From a virus: a stretch of DNA of 64,000 bases. The translations under genes and the position numbers were made by a program. Below, piece after piece: positions 33,055 to 40,796 of this stretch. Location: IMG/VR virus record IMGVR_UViG_3300022744_000022, positions 62,001 through 126,000 of that record; one strand, 5' to 3'. Below the pieces are notes generated by a model. It was not told the origin of the DNA. It saw only the letters and a list, made by a program, of their open reading frames with translations, and ran no database searches. The stretch's first letter is position 1; the number at the start of each line of letters is the position of its first letter.

Positions 33055-33662
33055 AGCGACAACTCCCCATCATGGTTGAGCGAGCGGTCGCTGAGGTGAA
33101 AGCGCTCCAAACCGAAGTCGGGGCCGACTTCGAGGGCCGCGTCAGGCAGGAACGTGCTGTCTCTTGCAAAATCGGCTGCTCGAACTGCTGTCATCACCCG
33201 TTCCTGATCACACTCCCCGAAGGGCTGTTGTTATACCGCTGGCTTGCAGCCCACGGGCGTTGGACCCCTTCTCTACGTAAGAGGGTTGAGCAGACCCGCG
33301 ACAAGACCTTGGGGCTGGCGTTTCGGGTCTGGTTGTTGAGCAACATCCCGTGCCCTCTCTTGGAGGATCGTAAGTGCGTGGCGTACGATGCTCGACCTCT
33401 GCATTGCAGGGCGACCTTCTCAAGGGGTGCTCCCGAGATGTGCCACCCGCATGAACTCGGATCCGGAACGGGCCTTGTGCCCAACACAGAGGTCATCGTG
33501 GGGTACAACAGCCAAGTGCGGGCGCTGTTCAAACGCATCGGCATCCCAGGCGCTCTCATGCCCCTTGCTGAGGCCGTCTTGTTGGGGGAGGCCATCGATT
33601 CCGGTCAAATCGAAATCGAGGACTCTGCGCTCCAGCATGCGAAGGATCTGTTCAGTGCCTAA
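33051..33662 (+). CDS. YkgJ-type cysteine cluster protein
   Basis: 203 residues, ATGA overlap. The cluster CKIGCSNCCHHPF (residues 39-51) and the later CPLL...KCVAYDARPLHCR are the two parts of the YkgJ/CxxCxxCC family signature, thought to bind zinc or an Fe-S cluster. Function of the family is not established. Confidence 0.83.
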   Translation: MKRQLPIMVERAVAEVKALQTEVGADFEGRVRQERAVSCKIGCSNCCHHPFLITLPEGLLLYRWLAAHGRWTPSLRKRVEQTRDKTLGLAFRVWLLSNIPCPLLEDRKCVAYDARPLHCRATFSRGAPEMCHPHELGSGTGLVPNTEVIVGYNSQVRALFKRIGIPGALMPLAEAVLLGEAIDSGQIEIEDSALQHAKDLFSA

Positions 33663-33945
33663 CACATGTTGCATCTGCGAGAACGCCTTTGTGGGTGGCA
33701 AGTCCTTCACGCTGACTCCCGAGGAATTGGCGGTAGCGGGTCCCGACGCCCCTCAAGAAGTCCACTATTGCAAGCACTGCATCAAGGTGATGGAGGACCG
33801 CGAGTCTGGGGCTCAGTTGCTCAAGGGGCTCTACGAGATGCAGTTGACGGCCCGTGGTGTACCTAACGCCAGAGCGATCTCAGAACGCTTTCACGCTCAA
33901 CTGCTCGCCAAGGCGAAACAGGGCACGGTAAGGAAGATGCACTGA
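33655..33945 (+). CDS. Small zinc-ribbon protein
   Basis: 96 residues from GTG 33655, overlapping the upstream stop. CCICEN and YCKHC give a two-knuckle zinc ribbon (about residues 5-42); a helical C-terminus with ISERFHAQLLAKAKQ follows. The upstream extension of this open frame lies within the YkgJ gene and is not coding. Confidence 0.65.
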   Translation: MPNTCCICENAFVGGKSFTLTPEELAVAGPDAPQEVHYCKHCIKVMEDRESGAQLLKGLYEMQLTARGVPNARAISERFHAQLLAKAKQGTVRKMH

Positions 33946-34629
33946 ATGGAAACGACCGTTGAACACCACTTGAAGACCTTTCGTGAGCTACACGGCGAAG
34001 AAGCGTGGCGCAGTGAAGTGCAGCGCCTAGCCTTGGCGGGGATCTGTACCAGCCCCAAGCACGAAGCTTTTTGGCAAGAGTTCACCAAGGACTTCGAGTG
34101 GCTCGATTGGGCGGCCTTGAAGCAACAGGCGGTGGGGCAGGCTTCTCCCAGGAGTCCCGGCTCCGGTCCTATGCGCCCCGATCAGATGATGGCGGAGATG
34201 CTCCGCAAACAAATGCCGGGGATCAAGACGCAAGCCCAGTACGATGCGGTGGTGGGCTCTCTCGACGCCGTACGGCTCGTGGTCAATGCCATCCTGGAGG
34301 GCGGGGGCACCAAAGAGGCAGAGGCTCGCCGGGCTCTTGAGATGACCTTCACGGTGCTGGCGAAAGCCACCGAGGTCACCGACAAGCTCCAGGACAGCCC
34401 CGAGGCCGCCTCAAGCCCCGAGGCTGAGAAGTTCAAGACCCCGCCCGCACAGTTTCACGAGCATGACGTGCATGCCAAGCTCATGGGTGAGCTTGCAACG
34501 CTAGGAACGCTGGACGCCTTGAACACTTGGTACGCACAGACCAAGCCTGAACGTGATCGTGTGGTGACCCAGAGTCTCCGGAACTCCCTCTTGGACTCGA
34601 TCCGGGCGAAGCGGAACGGTCTGGTGTGA
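33946..34629 (+). CDS. Unknown helical protein
   Basis: 227 residues starting immediately after the upstream stop. Helical with charged segments and a short Pro/Ser linker near 65-75. No motif recognised. Overlaps the next gene by four bases (GTGA). Confidence 0.62.
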   Translation: METTVEHHLKTFRELHGEEAWRSEVQRLALAGICTSPKHEAFWQEFTKDFEWLDWAALKQQAVGQASPRSPGSGPMRPDQMMAEMLRKQMPGIKTQAQYDAVVGSLDAVRLVVNAILEGGGTKEAEARRALEMTFTVLAKATEVTDKLQDSPEAASSPEAEKFKTPPAQFHEHDVHAKLMGELATLGTLDALNTWYAQTKPERDRVVTQSLRNSLLDSIRAKRNGLV

Positions 34630-34997
34630 AGGTTCTGGTTTTCGGATCCCGTGAGTGGGTCTGGGATGGCATCATCTTCCGCGTGCTTTCCCGGCTCCCC
34701 AAAGACACCATCTTGGTGAACGGGTACGCCCCTGGGGCGGACAAGATCGCCGACACCATCGGTCGCCAGCTCGGATTCGAGGTCAGGCCCTACCCGGCTG
34801 ACTGGACCAAGTTGGGACCAGCAGCGGGCCCGATCCGAAACGCAGAAATGCTCGCCAAAGAGCACCCGGACCCGCAGGGCATTCGGATCGACAAGGGGTT
34901 CGGTTTCTCAACGGGGCGGCAGAACAAGGGCACCCACGACATGGCCGAGAAGCTGTGGGGTGCCCGGATCAGGTTTGAGATCATCTTTCCGCCATGA
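34626..34997 (+). CDS. SLOG-family (DUF2493-like) nucleotide-binding protein
   Basis: 123 residues from GTG 34626. VLVFGSREW at the N-terminus, LVNGYAPGADKIAD, then PYPADWTKLGPAAGPIRNAEML are the standard motifs of DUF2493, a SLOG/LOG-related Rossmann fold that binds nucleotide-derived ligands. Related SLOG proteins sense or process NAD/ADP-ribose-type signals; the role here is not known. Confidence 0.82.
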   Translation: MKVLVFGSREWVWDGIIFRVLSRLPKDTILVNGYAPGADKIADTIGRQLGFEVRPYPADWTKLGPAAGPIRNAEMLAKEHPDPQGIRIDKGFGFSTGRQNKGTHDMAEKLWGARIRFEIIFPP

Positions 34998-35191
34998 GTC
35001 TGAAAATGAACACACGTGATCAAGTCTTCGAGAGCCTCGACAACGCTGTGGCGAACGGTTACGCCATGTCTCAGATGACGGCGGAGCAGATCGTCCTCGA
35101 CCTCTGCACGTACGACGCTGACCTGGAGAAGTTAGAGCCCGAGGTCTTGGTGCCGCACGTCAAAGAATGGTTGGGTCAAGCAGCACTCTAA
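34994..35191 (+). CDS. Small unknown phage protein
   Basis: 65 residues, ATGA overlap with the SLOG gene. Acidic, helical; MTAEQIVLDLCTYDADLE and HVKEWL resemble small phage proteins seen elsewhere. No function assigned. Last gene of its operon, facing a reverse-strand gene. Confidence 0.6.
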   Translation: MSLKMNTRDQVFESLDNAVANGYAMSQMTAEQIVLDLCTYDADLEKLEPEVLVPHVKEWLGQAAL

Positions 35192-35201
35192 CGACACCGA
35201 C

Positions 35202-35486
35202 TCAGGGCCGTCGGTACGTGGGTGGATTTTCTCGTAGGAAGCGGTCTACGATCCGCTGACTCATTCGGTCCGCGATGGTCTGCTCGATGTGCCGCTGCCG
35301 GGCCTTTTCGCTCGTGAAGGCGAGATGCCACAGGGGTTTGTCCCCCTTCTTGGCGAACACGATGGCGTAAGGTCGGCCCCCGGCCTCGTACTCCCAGACC
35401 AGCAGGTCAGAGCCCTTGGGCGTGTAGGGCTTCATGCCCCGCGTCTTGGGCGGCAGGTAACTCCGGTCGAGGCTCAGCACGTTCAC
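35202..35486 (-). CDS. Small unknown protein, reverse strand
   Basis: 94 residues from GTG 35486. Basic; contains a YAIVFAKKGDKPLWHLAFTSEKARQRH core. GGTAGGA lies five bases upstream of the GTG. Isolated reverse gene between two forward operons; divergent from the gene at 35533 with 46 bases between starts. Confidence 0.6.
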   Translation of the reverse strand: MNVLSLDRSYLPPKTRGMKPYTPKGSDLLVWEYEAGGRPYAIVFAKKGDKPLWHLAFTSEKARQRHIEQTIADRMSQRIVDRFLRENPPTYRRP

Positions 35487-35516
35487 ATCCTACCGTGGTA
35501 CAAATAGTCTCGCCGA

Positions 35517-35525
35517 TGGTGTACT
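35517..35525 (+). promoter_or_regulatory. Extended -10 promoter, leaderless type
   Basis: TGGTGTACT; hexamer TGTACT ends 7 bases before ATG 35533. Confidence 0.57.
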
Positions 35526-35532
35526 AAGGTAG

Positions 35533-35784
35533 ATGGTCGAGCCTTTACGCCGAGGGAATCTTCCGCACGGTCGTGTTCACTTGCAAAAAGAGTCCCTGGC
35601 TCCTGTCACCGCGTGCGGTAAGCCTCACCAAGGGACTGGGCTTGTGGTGGTCACACGGTTAGACCTCGTGACCTGTGGCCGGTGTCGTCAAACCTTGGAC
35701 TTCACCAAAAGCTCGCGCACTAACTCAATGCAAGTGGGCTTCGAGACGGCATACGGGATTCAACGTCCCATTGAGTCAGAATGA
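35533..35784 (+). CDS. Small zinc-ribbon-like protein
   Basis: 83 residues. ACGKPHQ and VTCGRCRQTL give a C...CxxC zinc-like site resembling small zinc-binding proteins found in many phages. First gene of the macro-domain operon; overlaps the next by ATGA. Confidence 0.6.
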   Translation: MVEPLRRGNLPHGRVHLQKESLAPVTACGKPHQGTGLVVVTRLDLVTCGRCRQTLDFTKSSRTNSMQVGFETAYGIQRPIESE

Positions 35785-36296
35785 TCCAGTACCTCAAAGG
35801 CGATGCCACCCTCCCCCAAGGCGCAGGCCCTAAGCTGATCGTCCATGTTTGCAACTCGTTGGGTGGTTGGGGTCGCGGGTTCGTCCTCGCGATCTCGAAC
35901 CGTTGGCCATACCCCGAGCGGGAGTACCGGCGTTGGCACCGAGAAGGCCACGACTTGTTGGCTGGGAAGTTCCAGCTCGGGGCCATTCAGGTTGTCCCAG
36001 TGCAGGGTGATCCGCCGCTCTCTGTGGTCAACATGATCGCCCAAGAGGGCTACGGGAAGGGCAACCTGAATCGGCACCGCACCAGTGAGCCGGACTCCCG
36101 ACCCCCGATCAGGTATGACGCTTTGGAGCAGTGCTTGACTGAGGTCGGGTACCTGGTCAAGAGTGGTCCGGCCCAGGGGGCGAGCATTCACATGCCCCGG
36201 ATCGCAACGGGCCTTGCGGGTGGGACCTGGGGTGAAGTCGAGCCCATCATTGAGCGAACCCTGAGTCACGCTCAGGTGACCGTGTACGATTTATGA
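35781..36296 (+). CDS. Macro-domain protein (ADP-ribose binding or hydrolase)
   Basis: 171 residues. IQYLKGDATLPQG, VHVCNSLGGWGRGFV (the N and GGWGxGF loop that holds ADP-ribose) and IHMPRIATGLAGGTW (substrate loop) define a full-length stand-alone macro domain of the Appr-1''-p phosphatase type. Members remove ADP-ribose from proteins, nucleic acids or tRNA-splicing products. Overlap with the nucleotidyltransferase gene downstream suggests a shared task such as RNA repair or reversal of a host ADP-ribosylating defence; that link is inference. Confidence 0.87.
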   Translation: MIQYLKGDATLPQGAGPKLIVHVCNSLGGWGRGFVLAISNRWPYPEREYRRWHREGHDLLAGKFQLGAIQVVPVQGDPPLSVVNMIAQEGYGKGNLNRHRTSEPDSRPPIRYDALEQCLTEVGYLVKSGPAQGASIHMPRIATGLAGGTWGEVEPIIERTLSHAQVTVYDL

Positions 36297-36835
36297 GTGC
36301 CCCGCACAACAAGCAACGGTACGGTGAGACTTGGGATCAGCAGCACATCAATCTGTGCCGTGGGATCCTGGAGGCTATACGCACTCAAGTTGTACTCTCC
36401 GGCGGTTGGGCATGGCATTTCATGTCGCCCAAGGGCCACGTGGAGTTGAAGCACGCTCACGACCACAAGGACATTGACCTCTTCGTGCCCCCGCAGGAGG
36501 TACCAGAAGTGGTGGCGTTTTTGAAGCGCGCAGGGTTCGAGCGAACGTGGACTAAGTATGATCGGCTGGAGAGCAAAGAAGACTTCCGACGCTATGAGAA
36601 GACCAGCCAACTCCCGGGGCTAAAGACCCGTCGAGTCACCATCGACTTCTTTGTCCGAGCTGTGCCCGAGCGGTTGGTGCAGGGGTTCCGCGTTGTGGAG
36701 CCCGCAACCTTACTCACGTTCTACTCGAACATTCACACGAGCGACAAGTGCTTCGCGGTGAAGGCTGCTTCACGTTTACTGGCCCAGGGTATTGACCCTG
36801 AGGGGCATCCTGATCTCGTGGCGATCCCCGCCTAA
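36293..36835 (+). CDS. Nucleotidyltransferase-like protein
   Basis: 180 residues, ATGA overlap with the macro gene. LSGGWAWHFM followed by HDHKDIDLFV gives the GG...DxD catalytic arrangement of the pol-beta/MNT nucleotidyltransferase fold (D in DIDLFV), with a third acid in VTIDFFV. Substrate unknown. The stop codon lies inside the terminator hairpin. Confidence 0.72.
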   Translation: MSAPHNKQRYGETWDQQHINLCRGILEAIRTQVVLSGGWAWHFMSPKGHVELKHAHDHKDIDLFVPPQEVPEVVAFLKRAGFERTWTKYDRLESKEDFRRYEKTSQLPGLKTRRVTIDFFVRAVPERLVQGFRVVEPATLLTFYSNIHTSDKCFAVKAASRLLAQGIDPEGHPDLVAIPA

Positions 36836-36866
36836 ACAGGGCCGGGAGAATCCCGGCCCTGTTTAG
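36832..36866. terminator. Bidirectional terminator hairpin
   Basis: A perfect 16-bp stem (CTAAACAGGGCCGGGA and its complement) with a GAA loop, between the convergent gene ends at 36835 and 36877. It would serve both strands. Confidence 0.8.
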
Positions 36867-36876
36867 CACAACACTC

Positions 36877-37629
36877 TTACTCAGCGGCGACCGCCATTTG
36901 AGCAGTACCCAACGGAGAGGGGTTGGCCAACTGCTCAGTGGGCAATCGCATGAAGTCGTAGTCCTTAGCGGAAGGCACAAGCGTCCCTACGATCTTGCGA
37001 ATGTGCGCCATGGTCAGATCTGCTTGATCAAAGGACAACTGGACGGTCACCGTTTGTTGTGGACCGACGGCAATCACCAGGGTGTTGGGCTTGGGCATGT
37101 CATCCTCTGCTTGGGTTTCTGAGTTAGACGGCTCTGCGTTCAACTCATTGGGGACCACCGGAGTGCCCTCTGAGACGGCCACCGAATTCGCTGTGGTGAC
37201 AGCCGGGGCCGCTGTACGGGTCGTTCGCAGCGAGTCAGCTTGGTACTTTGCCCACCTCTTGGTCGGAACGAAGGTCGTAATGTTCACACAGCGATCCGTG
37301 TAGTCCGCCGCCAGATCCCTGACCTTCTTGGCATAGTTGTCAGCGGATCGAGCGTCGCCGTGTTCTTTGTTGATCCACCGCTTCTGGAATTCCTCCACGA
37401 GGGCTCCGATCCCCTGGACCGAGATATCCTCGCCTTCTTGAGCGACACGCACTAGAGAACGGACGGCTGTAACGACCTGCTTGGCACGCTTCTGCGTTAA
37501 GTTGCCAGCGTCAGCCTCGCGTAAGATCCAACGACACGCCGCCCAGATAGGGTCCGTCACCTGATAGGTGATCGGGGTGTTCGCAACAAGATCCTTGGCA
37601 GTTGGTGGAGTTTCGAGTATAGTGGTCAT
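36877..37629 (-). CDS. Unknown protein, candidate regulator
   Basis: 250 residues. Residues about 25-120 are helical with RSADNYAKKVRDLAADY, which resembles the SAM-like DNA-binding part of recombinases; a Ser/Thr/Ala linker (140-185) precedes a C-terminal domain beginning TLVIAVGPQQTVTVQLSF. A strong Shine-Dalgarno site (AAGGAGG) lies inside a small hairpin directly upstream. Isolated reverse orientation and a long structured leader suggest a regulatory protein, but no known repressor motif is seen. Confidence 0.6.
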   Translation of the reverse strand: MTTILETPPTAKDLVANTPITYQVTDPIWAACRWILREADAGNLTQKRAKQVVTAVRSLVRVAQEGEDISVQGIGALVEEFQKRWINKEHGDARSADNYAKKVRDLAADYTDRCVNITTFVPTKRWAKYQADSLRTTRTAAPAVTTANSVAVSEGTPVVPNELNAEPSNSETQAEDDMPKPNTLVIAVGPQQTVTVQLSFDQADLTMAHIRKIVGTLVPSAKDYDFMRLPTEQLANPSPLGTAQMAVAAE

Positions 37630-37634
37630 AGTTG

Positions 37635-37649
37635 CCCCTCCTTAAGGGG
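37635..37649 (-). promoter_or_regulatory. Hairpin holding the ribosome binding site
   Basis: On the reverse strand CCCCT-TAAGG-AGGGG forms a 5-bp stem whose loop and 3' arm contain the Shine-Dalgarno AAGGAGG of the gene starting at 37629. Could limit translation until opened. Confidence 0.45.
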
Positions 37650-37686
37650 TAGCTGAGCGCCCGAGGTTTCGAGTCGAGGACGCTTT

Positions 37687-37722
37687 GAAAGAGGGGCTGG
37701 CTTGATCGCCAGCCCCTCTTTC
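37687..37722. terminator. Perfect 15-bp hairpin in leader of reverse gene
   Basis: GAAAGAGGGGCTGGC at 37687-37701 and its complement at 37708-37722, six-base loop. On the forward strand CGCTTTTCT follows, giving a terminator-like end; on the reverse strand it lies between a likely promoter and the gene and could act as attenuator. Confidence 0.65.
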
Positions 37723-37821
37723 GCTTTTCTAGCTACGTAGATCCGGCACCGCAACCAAATAAAGGATCGTGGCTATCGAATTCTGATTTCGTGGCTGTCG
37801 AACTGCGCGGCGGATACTTCG

Positions 37822-37851
37822 CTTATACTGGATCTAGCCTGGAAACTCTTT
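37822..37851 (-). promoter_or_regulatory. Reverse-strand promoter candidate
   Basis: Read on the reverse strand: AAAGAG (37846-37851), 18 bases, TATAAG (37822-37827). The AGAGTTTC context resembles the CTAGAGTTT box found before other reverse genes. It would give a leader of about 185 bases to the gene at 37629. Confidence 0.4.
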
Positions 37852-38016
37852 TAGAACCAAGGACTTAGGCATCACTGGTGGGGCCAGCCGCACGATAAGG
37901 GCACTCGGATGCTCTCCCGGTGCGAAGGGTTGCGCGATAGGGCGCACTTACCTCGACGGTCCACAGGGCTTCACGATGCATCATGAAGTTTCCAATGCCA
38001 TTCGGCGTTCGTTCGC

Positions 38017-38025
38017 TGGTGTAGG
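38017..38025 (+). promoter_or_regulatory. Extended -10 promoter, leaderless type
   Basis: TGGTGTAGG; hexamer TGTAGG ends exactly 8 bases before ATG 38034, as in intact operons. This supports the broken ORF downstream being, or having been, a real gene. Confidence 0.55.
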
Positions 38026-38033
38026 CGTGCAGA

Positions 38034-38222
38034 ATGCCGTCTGACCTTGACTGTCCCCGCTGCCATCACCCGATGACCCAGCACTACGTGGGTGAGGGGT
38101 GAGGTGACAAGTGCTGGGAGCGTGATCACCCGCATGACAGCGGGCGCTGCGGGTGTCGGTACAAGCCCCCTGAAAAACCGAGTCCCGTGAGGGACCTGTG
38201 GGATCACCTGCTCAAAGACTAA
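38034..38222 (+). pseudogene. Zinc-ribbon mini-protein interrupted by in-frame TGA
   Basis: 62 codons from ATG 38034 to TAA 38220-38222, with a single in-frame TGA at 38100-38102 (codon 23). Part one (22 residues) contains CPRCHHPM; part two continues in the same frame with KCWERDHP and GRCGC, so the Cys/His pattern spans the stop and reads as one zinc ribbon. A leaderless-type promoter sits at the expected distance. Either a nonsense mutation, a sequencing error, or recoding of TGA. GGTGA/TCACC just after the TGA could pair as a weak hairpin. Confidence 0.5.
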
Positions 38223-38250
38223 CTGTTTTGTGCGGCCCGTAAGTAAACCC

Positions 38251-38763
38251 ATGTACGCCTACCGCCGGACAGCAGCAACGCGACCCTCGCAACCGGAGTT
38301 GACCGCGTTGCTTGAGAAAGCCGTCGATGTTCACTCTCAGTTACAGAGGTGGATCGATCGTTTTCCCGCCATCCTGAAAGAGGCGCGGAAAGAAGCCCAA
38401 GACCTCCCTGAGGGTCTTGTGTGGCAGGACCGTTTTGTCCCGTACTGGAGCGAACTAGACGCCTGGGAAAAAGAGCTGTCGGAACTCTCGTACCAGGCTG
38501 AGGGTCTAGAGTACCCCAAGGGTTCCGCCAACGTGGCGTTACGCCGGACGATTGAGAACACCCTTAGCAAGCACTCTACCCCCGATAAGGCCAGGCTTAC
38601 GTATGCCATCGATAGGGTGCATTTCGAGTTCTCCACGAAGCTGAACCGAAAAGACCACATTGCCTACGAGATCTCTCGCTTGGAGACATGGGCCAGGGCC
38701 TTTGAAGCGTGGACCCACGAAGCCAAACGCACTCTCCTGGCCTCAATCAAGTTCACTCGTTAG
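38251..38763 (+). CDS. Unknown helical protein
   Basis: 170 residues from ATG 38251 (GTG 38230 also in frame, so the start is uncertain). Long helices with many charged residues, possibly coiled coil; Tyr/Arg-rich N-terminus. No family recognised. Confidence 0.6.
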   Translation: MYAYRRTAATRPSQPELTALLEKAVDVHSQLQRWIDRFPAILKEARKEAQDLPEGLVWQDRFVPYWSELDAWEKELSELSYQAEGLEYPKGSANVALRRTIENTLSKHSTPDKARLTYAIDRVHFEFSTKLNRKDHIAYEISRLETWARAFEAWTHEAKRTLLASIKFTR

Positions 38764-38771
38764 CTCCGAGT

Positions 38772-38780
38772 TGGTGTAGC
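38772..38780 (+). promoter_or_regulatory. Extended -10 promoter, leaderless type
   Basis: TGGTGTAGC; hexamer TGTAGC ends 8 bases before ATG 38789. No Shine-Dalgarno sequence. Confidence 0.6.
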
Positions 38781-38788
38781 CGCCTTTC

Positions 38789-39772
38789 ATGGCGCTACCC
38801 CTCGAAAAACTCCTGGCAGTCAAAATCATCATCTCGCATCAGAACTGTGCTGATGGCACGGCGGCTGCGATGTTCCTGCACGACGTTCTCCCTGACGCCC
38901 AGATCCGGTTCTTGCAGTATGGGACCGAAGCGTATCGGACGTTGCAGGCGGAGCCCGGAATGCTCTTTCTGGACTTCTCGCCTTCCCCCGAGACATACCA
39001 GCAGTTCATCGCCCAGGGGGCGCTCATCCTGGACCACCACAAGGGTGCTCAAGCCATCGTAGAGGCGTTCGGGGAGTCCGGGGTATTCGGAGATGAGGTC
39101 AAGGACCCGGGGGTCTGCGGGGCCTTCCTGGCGTACCGTGAGGCCTGGTTTAGGCTCAAGCACACGGACGGCAAGCCCGGGCCCTCTCCGGAAGAAGCAG
39201 GGTTTGGCGGCCAGATTGCTCGTTTGGCTGGGATCCGGGATACCTGGCAGCGCCAGGACCCCACGTGGGACGAGGCTTGCGTGCTCGCTGAGGCGATGCG
39301 GTTTTACCCTGCCGAGTCCTGGCTGATTGACCGACCATTTGCCCCGGAGAATCGAGCTTGGTGGGACGCTCGCCTGGCTACCGGCCGTATCTTGGTTGAG
39401 CGCAACGTCAGGTCCGTGAAGAAGGCAGTTGATGGGGCGTACCGCTTCACGACTTCGCGAGGCACCCGTGTCTGCCTGTTTTCGGGGGTCCCATTGTCGA
39501 GCGACGCCGCCGAGTTGGTGGACCATGATGCGGACCTTGTGGTCGGGTTCGACTACTACGCGATGGAGCAGGGTGTGGCACCCTTGGTCTTCTCAACCCG
39601 CTCCCACACAACCTTCAACTGCCTGGAATTCTGCAAAGCGCACGGCGGGGGCGGCCACACCAAAGCGGCAGGCTTCTCGGTCAAGTTCGATCCGAAGGTG
39701 GGGGCACAGGATCCCTACTCGGTGTTCGAGGGCTTGTTGGAACGCTACGAAGCGTCGGTTCAACCGGGCTGA
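38789..39772 (+). CDS. DHH-family phosphoesterase
   Basis: 327 residues. HQNCADGTAAA (motif I region), LDFSPS, LDHHK (DHH at 82-84) and the C-terminal DHHA1 motif GGGGHTKAAGF are all present. DHH/DHHA1 enzymes include RecJ, oligoribonuclease NrnA and cyclic-dinucleotide phosphodiesterases, all Mn-dependent. Full motif set suggests activity; substrate (nanoRNA, DNA or signalling nucleotide) is open. Confidence 0.87.
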   Translation: MALPLEKLLAVKIIISHQNCADGTAAAMFLHDVLPDAQIRFLQYGTEAYRTLQAEPGMLFLDFSPSPETYQQFIAQGALILDHHKGAQAIVEAFGESGVFGDEVKDPGVCGAFLAYREAWFRLKHTDGKPGPSPEEAGFGGQIARLAGIRDTWQRQDPTWDEACVLAEAMRFYPAESWLIDRPFAPENRAWWDARLATGRILVERNVRSVKKAVDGAYRFTTSRGTRVCLFSGVPLSSDAAELVDHDADLVVGFDYYAMEQGVAPLVFSTRSHTTFNCLEFCKAHGGGGHTKAAGFSVKFDPKVGAQDPYSVFEGLLERYEASVQPG

Positions 39773-39830
39773 TAATTCATGCGTGACGGGGGTTTAACGA
39801 ACCGCTCACTCTGAGCGCCGTGGAGCCCCT

Positions 39831-40796
39831 TTGGACCAAGCCCTGCACTCTGAGCGTGTAGCTCACCGCTTCCTGATCGCCTCGTTCAAGCCGGGCGACT
39901 ACATCTTGTTCGGCAAGTTCCGGAACAAGCGTGGGCGCGTGGTCCGCATCTTCAACGATGAGCGGGACATCCCGTACATCGAGATTCAGCCGGTGCCCAA
40001 GGGCCGCAAGAAGAACAGGATTTTTGGGCTCTACACGATCCGCCAGATGACCCCTGAGGCCATCCAGGAAGCGCAGCAGTTGGAGGCGGCGGAACGGGCT
40101 CTCGTCCACAAGGTGGCGGCCCGTTACCTGGAAGCCACTCAGATGCCGCCTGGGTGGGTTGAGCACAAAGGGTCTGCGGGGCGTTCCTTTTGGATCAGCC
40201 CCGACGGTAAGGCGGAGATCAGCGACACGGGTCGTAAAGGCAGCCCGCAGCGCTTCCAGGTCTTCTTTCTTCAGGACGGGAAACGGCACGAGGACATCGG
40301 CTGGCCGTCCCTCAAGAAGGCGCTCCAGTACCTGAGTGGCGAAGTGGGGTTGAGTGCCCACCCAATGGCCAAGCGGGAGGGCGGCAACCTGGAGAACTTC
40401 CTGGACGGCTTCGCACGACGGCACTCTAGGCTTGGGCGGCTTCTCCCTAAGGTCGTGGAGAAAGCTCAAGGATCCAGCTCGGGGCACGGAGAAGCTCGCC
40501 AACACGGTAACGAGATCTGGCTGTTCCCGAAGTTCTGGGACCTCGATCTCAAGACCCAAGATTTCGTACTGGCTCACGAGATCGGGCACTATGCGTTGAG
40601 TCGGAAACCCGGCACCTGGTTGATGGACCTCGGGAAAGAGCTGGGCGTTGACGTGTGGGACACGGGCAGCCTACCCTTCGGACAGTTCAATCAAGACGAG
40701 GCGTTCGCGGATTCCTTTGCTAGTTACTTCTTAGAGCCGGGTGAACTGCGGAGACGCTACCCTGCTTGGGTTACTTTCGTTGAGGCCGTCCTGTGA
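39831..40796 (+). CDS. Zincin-type protein with two RVAxRF/Y signatures
   Basis: 321 residues from TTG 39831, supported by GTGGAG five bases upstream. N-terminal SERVAHRFLIASF begins a beta-barrel-like domain; LVHKVAARYLEATQ (near 95-108) marks a boundary before a second domain. The C-terminal zincin has HEIGH in FVLAHEIGHYALS and a following DEAFADSFASYF helix with the likely third ligand. Target unknown. It overlaps the giant gene downstream. Confidence 0.72.
   Translation: MDQALHSERVAHRFLIASFKPGDYILFGKFRNKRGRVVRIFNDERDIPYIEIQPVPKGRKKNRIFGLYTIRQMTPEAIQEAQQLEAAERALVHKVAARYLEATQMPPGWVEHKGSAGRSFWISPDGKAEISDTGRKGSPQRFQVFFLQDGKRHEDIGWPSLKKALQYLSGEVGLSAHPMAKREGGNLENFLDGFARRHSRLGRLLPKVVEKAQGSSSGHGEARQHGNEIWLFPKFWDLDLKTQDFVLAHEIGHYALSRKPGTWLMDLGKELGVDVWDTGSLPFGQFNQDEAFADSFASYFLEPGELRRRYPAWVTFVEAVL

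Larger units (their letters stand above)
37630..38250. other. 620-base region without a confirmed gene
   Basis: Holds the regulatory hairpins and reverse promoter described separately, a forward extended -10 element at 38017 and a 62-codon ORF broken by a TGA (38034-38222). A 39-codon reverse ORF (near 37885-38004) also exists but has no convincing start signal. No tRNA or known structured RNA is recognised. Confidence 0.5.

Noticed and set aside
33855-33863. TGGTGTACC inside the zinc-ribbon gene at 33655
   Set aside because: Matches the promoter core, but no start codon lies at the usual distance and the bases encode Arg-Gly-Val-Pro.
35195-35216. ACCGAC/GTCGGT as a terminator between convergent genes at 35191 and 35202
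   Set aside because: Only a 6-bp stem, no T-run, and partly inside the reverse coding sequence.
37971-38252. A 93-codon reverse frame across the non-coding region
   Set aside because: No ribosome site or promoter, unusual composition, and it is antisense to the zinc-ribbon ORF that has a well-placed promoter.
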